64,000 nt of DNA from Aphelocoma coerulescens. Its lineage: Eukaryota; Chordata; Aves; Passeriformes; Corvidae. This document shows, piece after piece, positions 41,131 to 59,994 of the stretch (the stretch's first letter is position 1; each line of letters opens with the position of its first letter). Location of the stretch: contig NW_027184061.1 of NCBI RefSeq assembly GCF_041296385.1, positions 1,579,501-1,643,500 of the forward strand, in the 5' to 3' direction. Both the position numbers and the translations under genes were made by a program. The notes under the pieces were generated by a model. It was not told where the DNA came from, made no database searches, and was given only the letters and a program-made list of their open reading frames with translations.

Positions 41131-41705
41131 GCAGCCACCTCTGTCCTACCCACAGCAGCCGGGACGAGCCAGCGCTGCTCCGGCACCGGCTCCTGCCGAG
41201 GCAGCAGCGGCAAGGAGAGCGCGGGCAGCCGCTCCCGCAGCGCCCTCACGCCAGGGCGAACACGGCGCCCACACGGCACAACGAACCCGCCCCAGCCCCC
41301 TGCCGCCCCCTCCGCCCGCAGCCAGCGCCGAGCCCCGCCAGAACCGAGCGCGGCTCCCACCTGCGCTGGGGCCGCCTCCGAGCTCCGCCGCCGCCTCACC
41401 GGGCTCCGGCCGCCGCCGCCGCTCCCGGGCCCGCACAGACGCTCCGCCAATGGCGCCTCTGCTGCGCCACGGCCGCCCTGCCGGCGGCTCCGGGCCCGGG
41501 CTGCTCCCCGCTCCGACCAATCAGCGCGCCAGAACCACGACTGACGGCAGCACCGCCCAATCGCAGCGAGGGGCGGGCTCTGCACACGGCCCAGCCTCGC
41601 CCCGCGCTCCCAGCGCCCCCCGGGCTGCGTGAGGGGAAAGCCGCAGCTGAGGAACAGCCCTGGAACGGGCCCGGCCCGAGCCGCCATTCAGCTGAGAAGG
41701 GAAAC
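41131..41705 (+). promoter_or_regulatory. CpG-island promoter of PAK3-like copy B
   Basis: Near-identical to 986-1560, including the CCAAT motifs. Only scattered differences are seen, so both kinase copies should share promoter properties. Confidence 0.65.
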
Positions 41706-42194
41706 AAAGCTCTCCGCTGCTCCCGGCCCGACTTGCCCAGCCCTGCGTGTTGGCTGCCTCCGGCTCCTTGGGAAGCCCTGCAGCCTCCCGACTCCCGCCC
41801 CTAATTCGGAGCATCAGTGCATGGCTTTGATTTCGTTGTTCAGGCTTGGCTATGGGCTGTCCTTGTCTGCTGCATTTTCTGGGTTCCTCTTGGATGCTTT
41901 GAGCAACAGGCTGTGCCCCGGGAGGATCCTTTGTGCTCCTTTGTGACAGAGGAGAACCTTCCGGGCGGTTCTTGCGGGAGCTGCTGCTGTGATGTCACGG
42001 GAACGCTGCCGCGTCCTCGCCGTGTTCCCGTTGCTGTGGGCACGGAGCCCTCAGTGTCCAGAGCGGCTCTGGGCGCCCGCTGGTTGCCGGAGGATCCTCC
42101 TGCCCGAGGCATTCTCAGCAGCCAGCCCAGCCCCTGCCGGGTGTCCTTCTGTGCTTGCAGGGGTACAGTCTGCCACGTGTGCAGCACGGCCAAA

Positions 42195-49603
<7,409 letters not shown>

Positions 49604-49774
49604 TTCACCTGGGGACAGCTTTTTGTTATAGTAGTTAGGACAAGTGAATAGTTACGGTAGTTAGCACTGCTAGTTAGTTATGGTGGTTAGGACAGCCTGG
49701 TAGTTATGGCAGTTTTTTGAATAAAAACTCTGTTAAACCTCAAGTCCCTTGATGTGTCCCTTCCTTGTCCCCCC

Positions 49775-50370
49775 ATGACTCAGCTGCCCGGAGCAATGCG
49801 AGGGGAGAGCGGGCCCAGCCTTGCCCAGAGCTGAGCCCCAGCAGAGCCCCGGCAGAGCCCAGAGCAGCCTCAGCATCGGCAGAGTCAGCCTGGAAGGAGG
49901 CGCCTGGAGCCTTCTCGACTGCAGCCGACTCTTGTTTACAAACCGCGTGGGGTGGGAAATGCCACTGGTTCTGCAAGGGGGCCGAGGGGGCCCGGGGAAG
50001 GCCCAAGTGCTCCAGGCGAGGCAAAAACCCGCCCAGTGCTGGAGAAAAACCACGCCTTTTCCCCTCCCACGTTGGCCAAAATATTGAATCCTAACCCAAG
50101 TCAAACGGGGCAGGGGAGGAGCCCAGGCCCTTCCGTCCCTGCAAACCAAAGCGTCCCTTGCACGGCTCTGAGCCCCGGCGCTGGTGGCCCCGCGGGCATT
50201 GGTTTCTGTCGGGCTCGCTGCTGCCAGCGCAGGGCCAGCCCGGGACAGGGCGGGCGCTGGAGGCTGCGGGCGGGGAGATGCGATCCCGGGACACGCATTC
50301 GGTGGCACCTGCGAGCGCAAGCAGGGGAGGGGCTCCGGCAGTGAGAGGGGGGAAAGGAATAAGGTGAATG
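49775..50370 (-). pseudogene. PIM1-like intron relic downstream of PAK3-like copy B
   Basis: Counterpart of 9,640-10,235; no exon remains. Confidence 0.6.
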
Positions 50371-50925
50371 TGACTTAAACAAACCAAGCCCGTGAATCTG
50401 CTTTAGATAGGGCCAGGGAGCTGTAGGTAGGAAGGAGTGAAAGAAACTATCACTTCCAGAAAATGTTACTGATTGCCATGGACTGCTGCTCAGCCAAGGC
50501 CGTGTGAAATTCCTGAACTTAGAGAAGAAGAACAAAGACTCAATGGAGTTATTAATATTGCTTTGTTTTAGTAAAACAAACAAAACGGGTGTGTACATAT
50601 TGGAGGGCAGATCGGGAAGTCTGAACCTTCCAAGGAACAGTCCTGGGGACAGAGCAGCCACCTCTGTCCTACCTACAGCAGCCGGGACGAGCCAGCGCTG
50701 CTCCGGCACCGGCTCCTGCTGAGGCATCAGCGGCAAGGAGAGCGCGGGCAGCCGCTCCCGCAGCGCCCTCACGCCAGGGCGAACACGGCGCCCACACGGC
50801 ACAACGAACCCGCCCCAGCCCCCTGCCGCCCCCTCCGCCCGCAGCCAGCCCCGAGCCCCGCCAGAACCGAGCGTGGCTCCCACCTGCCCTGGGGCCGCCT
50901 CCGAGCTCCGCCGCCGCCTCAGTGG
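50371..50925 (+). repeat. Start of a third PAK unit: LTR-like block and partial CpG promoter
   Basis: 50,371-50,655 is an internally deleted version of the LTR-like block. 50,655-50,925 matches 985-1250 of the copy A CpG island and then stops at CCGCCGCCTCA. No kinase exon follows; a minisatellite begins at once. This is the broken beginning of another tandem unit. Confidence 0.65.
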
Positions 50926-50934
50926 TGGTTCCTA

Positions 50935-51195
50935 GTCACCCCCAGTATGATCCCGGTCACTCCCAGCATCATCCCAGTCGCTTACAGTCACTCCCACTGT
51001 GTTTTCAGTATGGTCCCAGTCACTCCCAATAAGATCCCAGTTGCCCGCAGCGTGGTCACAGTGGCTCCCAGTCACACCCAGGATGGTTGCTTTCACTCTC
51101 AGTAAGAGTCCAGTGTGGCTCCAGTCATTTCCAGTATGAACCCAGTCACTCCCTGTATGATTGTATTTGCCCCCACTGTGGTCCCAGTTGCTCCC
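50935..51195 (-). repeat. Minisatellite, inverted relative to 23.5-24.2 kb
   Basis: Built of CACTCCCAGTATGATCCCAG-type units, the reverse complement of the array beside the MHC class II B exons. It ends exactly at the LTR start at 51,198. Confidence 0.8.
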
Positions 51196-51197
51196 AG

Positions 51198-52120
51198 TGT
51201 CTTGGTTTGAAAGACAGGTGTCTGCTAAGGAAGGCAGGAGTCTCTCCTGAAATGGAAGAAAAAAAATTGCAACCCCCTTCCCTCTGGATTACTATAATTT
51301 TGAAATTACGGAGCTTTATAGGTAAAGGTATGAGGAACAGGAATAACAGTTCTTTACTATTATGTATCTTTATGTGTATAACCAGTCAAACAAACGGCAA
51401 TAACTATGGCAGTAACAGCAAACAATCCCAAACCCAGTCCCAGCCTTCTCAGCTGTCAGGCCGTTTCCCTTTGGGTGCAGTTCCGCTCGCAGCCGGCAGG
51501 GGCGCTGGCGGCTCTCGGTGAGCAGGGCAGGTGCGATGGTTCCCCCGCGGCTGCAGGGGGCGCTCCGGAGCGAGCTCGGGGAGCACGCGGCACTGGCGGC
51601 CTGGGATCCCAGGAAGGGATGGAACAAAGATTTCAAAAACTCCCTGGGCAGCCGATCCTGGTGTCTGGCTGGAGCCTCGGGAACAGCAGGCTGGAACAGC
51701 AGGGATGAGCACAACTCCCAGGTGTCAGACGAGATGTATCGAACTCCGGAGCTGCAGTGGGAACCCCCGGAGGTCTCGGCAGGCAGGGCGAGCGGGGCTA
51801 CAGAGTAGCGAAGGCTCAAAGCAATGGCAGGGGCGGGCAGCCACAGCCTGGCTCCCAGCAGGGCAGGGAAGGTGGGCTTGGGATCCCAGGGTCTCTCCGG
51901 TAGAAGGAAAGCAGCTGAAGAAGCAGCCTCTTTCTCTCTATGTCCAAACGCCGGGAACTGACTGCCCACAAACTTAGGTGGAAGAGATGCATACCTCCTC
52001 CTATGGCCAGGGCCTTTGTTTTCCTTAAGCCCCCAGTAATTTGTCCCCCTGGCAACATCTATGGGGAAAATTCCTTTAAGAGAAAAAGAAAATAGGAGGA
52101 GAACTCCTAAAACCCCAACA
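51198..52120 (-). mobile_element. 3' LTR of the ERVL-like provirus
   Basis: 923 bp; plus-strand ends are TGTCTTGG and CCCCAACA. Pairs with 57,935-58,859. The coding order shows the element is on the minus strand, so this is the 3' LTR. A purine-rich tract (on the minus strand, from about 52,146 down to 52,121) sits just before it. Confidence 0.85.
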
Positions 52121-52256
52121 TTATCCACCCCAAATTTTTCCCATACTAACATGATACATGAAACTGAACTCTTTTAACCATATAAATACATGCATCACCC
52201 GAATTATATACGTATATACATGCTGATACTGATTCAAGTACAGAGCCATGGGTAGT

Positions 52257-52910
52257 TCATCCTAAAACAAGGTCCCCTTGAGGTATGCATCGGGTCTCTC
52301 CATCCTTTTGCATCAACCACAAGGTGCAACCTGGTTCCTGAGCGAAGACAACCCCGCAGATGGGTTTGTCTTTGCTCGAGGCAGAACTAACCCGAACAGG
52401 TTTTCCAAGCATACCTCTCATGTGCACCACTGGAACATTATCCCCGTCTGTTGTTTGTAGGGGTTCAGATTGGGCAGGGCCTGCTCGGCTGGTGGAGCCT
52501 CGGGTGTTAACTAACCAGGTGGCTCTTGCTAAATGCACCTCCCAGTTTTTGAAAGTCCCCCCACCCAGTGCCTTCAAGGTTGTTTTACGCAGTCCATTAC
52601 ACCACTCAACCTTCCCAGCTGCTGGTGCATGGTAAGGGATGTGGTACACCCACTCAATGCCATGTTCTCTAGCCCAGGTGTTTATAAGGCTGCTCTTGAA
52701 ATGAGTCTCATTATCAGACTCAATTCTCTCAGGGGTACCATGCCTCCAAAGGACTTGCTTTTCAAGGCCCAGGATGGTGTTCCGGGCAGTAGCATGAGGC
52801 ACAGGGTAGGTCTCCAGCCATCCAGTGGTGGCTTCTACCATTGTGAGCACATAGCGCTTGCCTTGGTGGGTTTGAGGCAGTGTGATGTAATCAATCTGCC
52901 AGGCCTCCCC
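52257..52910 (-). pseudogene. ERVL-like integrase
   Basis: Minus-strand frame with integrase core landmarks: MVEATTGW, then RIESDNETHF (second catalytic Asp) and GKVEWCNG (catalytic Glu region), followed by the C-terminal domain. The upstream part is separated by the solo LTR at 52,919-53,530. Part of a dead provirus. Confidence 0.75.
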
Positions 52911-52918
52911 ATACTTGT

Positions 52919-53530
52919 TGCAGGATCTTGGGGGGGTTGGACGGTCGGGACGGACGGAGACGAGAGATCTCTGAAGTCAGATCCTGGAACACGCGGTTTA
53001 TTGCAAAGGGCGTGGGTACAGGGGCACTTCTTGGAGCTGCCAGCCGCAGCTCAGAGCAGGCCCAAGGTGAGAGCAGAGTAAGTAAGTAAAAGAGAGAGAG
53101 AGAGAGTAAAAACAGACTGACGTCCCCATTGCAATACAATAAATCATCTTCTGTACTGAATATTCTAATTCTCACTAGCTAATCTAGTACAAGGTACAAA
53201 TCCTATAGCATTTACATACAGCCTATAAGAGTTATTACATTACCATAGAATGTCACATTTTAACTCCTAAAAACTACTCTTTGGACCCCTTCTGCTGAGC
53301 TAGTAGGGTCTGCTCTGGCCCTTGGACCTGTCTACAAGCAGAGGGTATTGTTCAATCAAGAGGGGATTACCTTCAGTCGGCCATACCATTGTTTTCCAGT
53401 TGTTCAGTAACTAAGGCTTGGTATCTCAAAGGTGGCTTTCATTTCGATGTCGCTTATAGTTTTCATATTCCCAAAATCTTTTGTCAGGCAATCATATTTA
53501 TAAGGCTTTCCAGTTTCATCTTCCCCAACA
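52919..53530 (-). mobile_element. Solo LTR nested in the ERVL-like integrase
   Basis: 612 bp with TG...CA ends. The minus-strand AATAAA (complement near 52,993-52,998) gives its orientation. It splits the integrase frame and is flanked by a CTTGT duplication (52,914-52,918 and 53,531-53,535). A short AG microsatellite is inside. Confidence 0.8.
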
Positions 53531-53539
53531 CTTGTATTT

Positions 53540-54453
53540 GGACCATCGCCCACCATACCACAGGGGCTTCACCCGCTTGGCCTGCTTGATCGCAGCGCAT
53601 GTCTCACAATCATGGATAACCTGGGAGATACTGTCCATGGTTAGATCCACCCCTGGATCTCATGCCCACCTATAGGTGGCATCTCTGCCCTGATGGCCTG
53701 AGGCATCATGGGCCCATTGAGCTAGGAACAGCTCCCCTTTATGTTGCCAATCCAAGTCTATCTGGGACACCTCTATTTTTGCAGCCTGATCTACCTGTTT
53801 GTTGTTATGATGTTCTTCGTTAGCCCGGCTCTTGGGGACGTGAGCGTCAACATGACGGACTTTCACGGATAGCTTCTCTACCCGAGTGGCAATGCCTTTC
53901 CACTCCTCAGCAGCCCAGATTGGTTTTCCTCTGCGCTGCCAGTTTGCCTTCTTCCACCTTTCCAGCCAACCCCACAGAGCATTGGCTACCATCCATGAAT
54001 CAGTGTAGAGGTAGAGCTTTGGCCACTTCTCTCTTTCAGCAATATCAGGACCTAATTGGACAGCTTTGAATTCAGCAAATTGGCTCGATCCACCTTCTCC
54101 TTCAGTAGCGTGTGCAACTTGTCATGTGGGGCTCCATACAGCGGCTTCCATTTCCGGCTAGTGCCTACAATTCGGCAGGAACCCTTAGTGAAGAGGGCAT
54201 ATTGTCTTTCACTCTCTGGTAGCTCGTTATATGGTGGGGCTTCTTCGGCACGCGTCACTTGCTCCTCTTCTTCTTCAGAAGATAACCCAAAAGTCTCACC
54301 TTCCGGCCAGTTCGTAATTATTTCCAAGATCCCAGGGCGATTCGGGTTTCCAATTCGGGGGCGCTGCATGATGAGGGCACTCCATTTGCTCCAAGTAGCG
54401 TCGGTGGCGTGATGCATGGAAGGAACCTTTCCTTTGAACATCCACCCCAGCAC
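53540..54453 (-). pseudogene. ERVL-like RNase H and integrase N-terminus
   Basis: Frames at 53,660-53,992 and 54,052-54,453 read as tether/RNase H-like sequence and the His/Cys-type start of integrase (for example WMVANALWGW and an HDASGHQG motif). Separate frames show shifts and stops. Confidence 0.6.
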
Positions 54454-54633
54454 TGGTAGTCAGGGTGCCAGGAGGAGTTGTGCCTCTGTGCCGATTACTT
54501 CTGAGGCAGCTTGGACTCCTTCATAAGCTGTCAAGATCTCTTTCTCTGTGGGAGTGTAGTTGGCTTCAGACCCTCTGTAGCTTCAGCTCCAGAATCCCAG
54601 TGGTCAGCCCCGAGTCTCACCAGGCACCTTCTG

Positions 54634-55520
54634 TCAGAGGCTCCAGGACAGAGCATTGCTCCTGGCTGCAGAGTAGAGCACATTTTTCACCTCTGGTCCT
54701 GTCCTGACTGGGCCAAGGGCTACAGTGTGAGCAATTTCCTGCTTGATCTGGGCAAAGGCTTGCTGCTGTTCAGGGCCCCAGTGGAAATCGTTCTTCTTGA
54801 GGGTAACCAGGTAGAGAGGGCTCACGATCTGGCTGTACTCAGGAATGTGCATTCTCCAAAAGCCTATGGCACCTAGGAAAGCTTGTGTTTCCTTCTTGTT
54901 GGTTGGTGGAGACATTGCAGTGATCTTATTGATGACCTCGGTGGGAATCTGACGTCGTCCATCTTGCCACTTTACTCCCAGGAACTGGATGTCTCGGGCA
55001 GGTCCCTTGACTTTGCTCTTCTTGATGGAGAAACTGGCTTCCAGGAGAATTTGGATGATTGTCTCTCCTTTCTCAAATACCTCCGAAGCCATGTTCCCCC
55101 ACATAATGATGTCATCAATGTACTGCAGATGTTCTGGAGCCTCACCCTTTTCCAGTGCATCCTGGATCAGTCCATGGCAGATGGTGGGACTGTGCTTCCA
55201 GCCCTGGGGCAGTCGGTTCCAGGTGTACTGCAAGCCCCTCCAGGTGAAGGCAAACTGAGGCCTGCACTCTGCTGCCAGAGGAATGGAGAAAAAAGCATTA
55301 GCAATGTCAATAGTGGCATACCACTTTGCTGCTTTGGACTCCAGCTCGTACTGGAGCTCCAAAATGTCCGGCACAGCAGCGCTCAGTGGTGGAGTCACTT
55401 CATTCAAGGCACAATAGTCCACAATCTCCATTCCCCGTCAGACTTGTGCACAGGCCAGATGGGGCTGTTGAAGGGTGAGTGGGTCTTGCTGACCACCCCT
55501 TGGCTCTCCAGCTTGCAGAT
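54634..55520 (-). pseudogene. ERVL-like reverse transcriptase
   Basis: Minus-strand frame 55,431-54,634 holds RT blocks: LPQGWKHSPTICHG, the catalytic YIDD, FLGVKW and the TNKKETQAFLG block. It is frame-shifted against the upstream RT start (about 55,420-55,435). ERVL-type by motif style. Confidence 0.8.
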
Positions 55521-55997
55521 CATCTTGTGGATGGGGATCACAGCATCTCGATTTGTCCAATACTGCCGGCCGTGCACTGTCGAGGTGGCAATTGGCACTC
55601 GTTGCTCTTCCACTTTCAGGAGTCCAACTGCAGAGGGATTTTCTGATAGTCCAGGCAGGGTGTTCAATTGCCTAATGCCCTCTGCCTCCACAGCAGCAAT
55701 CCCAAATGCCCACCTGAGTCCTTTTGGGTCTTTGTAATACCCATTCTGGAGGATGTCTATGCTCAGAATACACGGGGCCTCTGGGCCGGTCACAATCGGA
55801 TGCTTTTGCCACTCCTTCCCAGTCAGGCTCACCTCAGCTTCCAACAACGTCAAATCGTGTGATCTCCCGGTCACCCCAGTGATGGATACAGGTTCTTCCC
55901 CCACATGTCCTGATGGCATTAAAGTACACTGTGCTCCAGTGTCAACCAATGCATCATATTTTTGTTGCTCTGATGTGCCAGGCCATGGGATCCACAC
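55404..55997 (-). pseudogene. ERVL-like protease and RT N-terminus
   Basis: Protease active-site triad DTGAQC near 55,935-55,950, then a stretch typical of the protease-RT spacer, then RT block SPFNSPIWPV. Open across 594 bp, then shifts into the RT frame. Confidence 0.75.
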
Positions 55998-56299
55998 CGT
56001 CCAGAAAACGCGGCTTTCCCGTACCGCCTCCTCGCTAGAGGCAGGGCCCCTCTAGACCTGGTTATCATTCTTTCCCTGGGCGTACATGCTAGAGGTCCCT
56101 TCAAGGGGATCCAACATATCATCCTCCCTTCTGTAATACCTGGCAGCTCGGTCACGGGAGGCTGAGGCTACTTTCACCTTAGCAGAATCCCCTCGGTTAG
56201 TGCCTCCCTCCTTGAGTTCACGCACCTGCTCTGCCAGGACAGAAGTGGGTTTCCCATCCCACCTTCTCATGTCTTCCCCATGCACGCACAGAAAAACCA

Positions 56300-57697
56300 C
56301 AGCTCAGCTCGTGGGGTGTACCCTCTCTCTCTAGCTGGGGGACTTGGGGGCTCTGACCTGGGGGCCTGTGACTCGCACTGGTGCCACACTGACCTTCCTC
56401 ATCTCCTCCCTCATTTCCTTCCTCATCTCCTTCATCTCCTCTTTGAGGTCCTGGACCACAGCAGTGACGTGAGTTTTCAGTGGACCATTGACCATACTGT
56501 CATAATTCCTGTGCTTGTTGGCAACAGAGCCCACTGTTTCTCAGTTATTGTCAGCATCAATCGTTGCAATGAAGGTGGTGTATTGCGGTGGCCCTAGCTT
56601 TGCCAGGTTCCACATCATCTGTCCTGTGCACCTGACCTTATCGGGGTCATTATCATGCTGTCCATCCCTCCCAAAGAGTACCTCTAATACTGCCACCTCT
56701 CTTAGCTGTTGGATCCCTTCCTCGAGTGTCTTCCACTGCATTCTATGATGGTACTCCTGCATTCTTTCTTTGTGAATGAACCTTTCTCTCCCACTCATTA
56801 AGAGCCGCTCCCAGAGAGAAAGGGGTCCTGGCTCCCTCACAAATATCTGGTCCACGCCTGGGTCCTGCGTCAACGATCCCAGATACCTTGCCTCACCACT
56901 ATCCAGTTGTACACCTGTGCCCATAAGGTCCCAAAGCTGAAGCAGCCATGTTGTATAAGGCTCACGCCCCCTTTGCACAATGTCTTTTCGCATATTACAG
57001 AGACTATCATATGACAGGGACTCACTGATGATTTCTGGCTCTGGCTCTCCTGCTGGTTGTGAGGGCCCTGGTTGCCCATCATCATTAACTGGTCGTACTG
57101 ATATGGTCTTCTACTTCCTCCTCTGCACAGGGGCGACTGCTGCTGGCTGTGATTGTCCTTGTGATTCAGCTGGAGCCTGGAGGAGGTGTATTCCGTTATC
57201 ATCTGGCATATTTCCTGGCACATCTCCTACATCCCCTTCACCAGTACCCTCACCCAGTTTGGGTAGTCCATTTCTGAGGTGGGCTGTTGGGCAGTATCAG
57301 GCTGTGGGGCTGGGTCAGGCTGTGGGGCTGGATCTCTAGTGTCTGGGGCTGTGTCAGGTTCGGGGGCAGGATCAGGCTCTGGGGTAGGATCTCTAGTCTC
57401 TGAGGCCAGTGTCTGGGTAGTTATCCAAGCAAATTTCAACTTATCTCTGAGGGCTAAATAGAGTAGGCCTATCAGCACCAGTTGGTTAGTATCCAGAGGA
57501 AATCTAAACCCTTCGAAAATTGGTGATGTGGGCCCAAAGAACTGGTTGAGGGGTTGGGGGAAAACTTCCCCTGGTGTCATTTCCTCACAGAAGGTACCAT
57601 TTTTAACACAACCCCAAAAACATGTACTCAGTGTGTGATAGCCCTTTATCCATGTGCCCACATTCCGGAGGAAGTTAAAAGCCCATGAATCCCTCAC
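56300..57697 (-). pseudogene. ERVL-like gag
   Basis: Frames 57,697-57,227 and 56,993-56,541 read as N-terminal Gag with a Pro/Asp/Glu-rich repeat and a capsid-like part (YTTWLLQLWD, LREVAVLEVLFG). Stops and shifts separate them. Gag precedes protease in minus order, which confirms the orientation. Confidence 0.6.
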
Positions 57698-57934
57698 CTT
57701 CTTAACCCATAGGGCAAACTGGGTCAGCCTTAGTCAGAGGACCCATGTTTAGGTAAGGAGCTGCAAAGGGGAAGAACGACCACCTGCCACCCAAACCAGG
57801 GTAAACTAGACCACATAGTGCTACCTAACAAGGTTCCTATATCCAGCACACAATATTAAGTTACCCAGGAACTGTTATTCCTTTTTCACCCCTTTCTCTT
57901 AATGCCCTCAGGCAGCATGTTGGATGCCAAGATC

Positions 57935-58859
57935 TGTTTCGGTTTGAAAGGCAGGTGTCTGCTAAGGAAGGCAGAAGCCTCCCTTGGAATGGCAGATGCA
58001 ACCCCCTTCCCTCTGAGTTATTATAATTTAGAAATCAAGGGGCTTTCTGGCAAAGATGTGGGAAATAGGAATAACAGTTCTTTACTATTATATATCTATA
58101 CGTGTGTAACCAGTCAAACAAACGGCAATAACTATGGCAGTAACAGCAAACAATCACAAACCCAGTCCCAGCCTTCTCGGCTGTCAGGCCCTTTCCCCTC
58201 GGGTGCAGTTCCACTCGCAGCCGGCAGGGGCGCTGGCGGCTCCCGGTGAGCAGGGCAGGTGCGATGGTTCCCCCGCGGCTGCAGGGGGCGCTCCGGAGCG
58301 AGCTCGGGGAGCACGCGGCACTGGTGGCCTGGGATCCCGGGGAGGGATGGGACAAAGGCTTCACAAACCCCCTGGACAGCCGATCCTGGTGTCCGGCTGG
58401 AGCCTCGGGAACAGCAGGCTGGAATGGCAGGGATGAGCACAAATCCCGGGTGGCAGACAAGATGTATCAAAGTTCCAGAGCTGTGGTGGGAACCCGCGGA
58501 GGTCTCAGCAGGCAGGGAGAGCGGGGCTAGAGAACAGCGAAAGCTCGACACAATGGCAGGGGAAGGGCGGCTGCAGCCTGGCTCCCAGCGGGGCAGGGAA
58601 GGCAGACTTGGGAATCCCGGGGTCTCTCTGGTAGAAGGAAAGCAGCCAGAGAAGCAGCCTCTCTCTCCGTCATCCAAAACGCCAGGGACTGACTGCCCAC
58701 ACAGCTAGGTGAAAAAAAAGAGTAGCAAGATGCACCCCTCCATCTATGGCCAGGGCTGTTGTTTTTCTTAACCACCCAGTAATTTGTCCCCATGGCAACA
58801 TGTATGGGGCAAATTCCTTTAAGAGAAAAAACCCCAGGAGAACTCCCAAAACCCCAACA
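57935..58859 (-). mobile_element. 5' LTR of the ERVL-like provirus
   Basis: 925 bp, homologous to 51,198-52,120 with many differences, so the insertion is old. Just inside it (minus strand, near 57,930-57,912) a TGGCATCCAACATG stretch may be a decayed primer-binding site. The bases outside the two LTRs do not match, so no target-site duplication remains. Confidence 0.82.
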
Positions 58860-59935
58860 TTCTGTTACAAGCTTCCTGCAGATTGTTCCATCTCTGCTCA
58901 CCATATGGAAAGATACAAAGATCCCTTTTGGTTCACACAGTTAAATGTCTGATGGGTCACACGGTGGTACCTGTACAGATACACGTCTGGAGAGAAAGCC
59001 AAACATCCATCGCACTCTCTCAACACCCACAGAGCCTGAACCAAACTCTACAAAGGCCACGCAGCTTTACACAGAAATTCATACATCGATAAAACTGTAC
59101 AACGGGATGCAGGTTTACACAGAAATTGATACACAGGAAAACACAACAATCTGTGCTGTGTGAATACACTGACTTCTGTATAAAAATGGCTCCACCCGGC
59201 GGGAACCGATCCAGAACTGTGCGATTACCAAAGGACCCATCGACACTTCCATACCCTTGGAACTAAAGACACAGGACTGTAGAGCTCTCCCACTCCGTAC
59301 ATTCCTGTCTGGGGGTGACTTTATGATGTGTATCCCCTATCGCTGCTCTCTGCCCAGAAATCAATCCTGTGCCTTTCTGTGCCTTTAAACTGAGCCCGAC
59401 GGGGGAGAGAGAAAACACCGAGCGAACTTTTCAAAGCGGTTCTTCAAGGACACAGACACACACTCCTCTGCGTTCTGCTGCGGCAGCGAGAAGAGCGGAG
59501 GGAGCGCCCTGCTTGCTTTCCAGCGCGCTTTCGGCTCCTTTTCTCCGGAGGGAGACGGAGAGTAGAAGTTTGTTTTCTTGGGACTTGGGCTTTTTCCCTT
59601 CTTCTCTTCTGGACTGTTTCAACATCAGAACACACTGGCAGAATTTTCCACCGAGGCCCTGGAGGACACCAACCCAGCTCCAAGGAGGAGGAGAGAGAGC
59701 ACACCTACAGAAGGACTCTGAAATCTTCCCAGGTTTCTCTCCACAGCGAGAGCTTTTAGTATTCAGCATTATTATCCTTTTGCTGTGTGTTTCTTAAATA
59801 AATAGGTTCTTTTTCTCTTTCACTTTCCTCAGAGGAAAATATTATTTTCCCAGACCAGGTGGGAGAGGGCTGGTTGTAACCTGCCTTCTGTGAGAGGATA
59901 TTTTCCTCCAAATTTGTCCAAAGCAGCCACTAAAA
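58860..59935 (+). mobile_element. Probable solo LTR of another avian ERV
   Basis: TATA box TATAAAA at 59,179-59,185 and AATAAA at 59,797-59,802 in LTR-like order, followed by the T-rich and GAGGAAAAT-type U5 seen in avian retroviral LTRs. Ends not determined. No gene seen. Confidence 0.5.
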
Positions 59936-59994
59936 TAAGTCAGTATTTATTTTGGGGGAAAAATATTTCGAATGGCATTTTGAGGGTCAACAAA

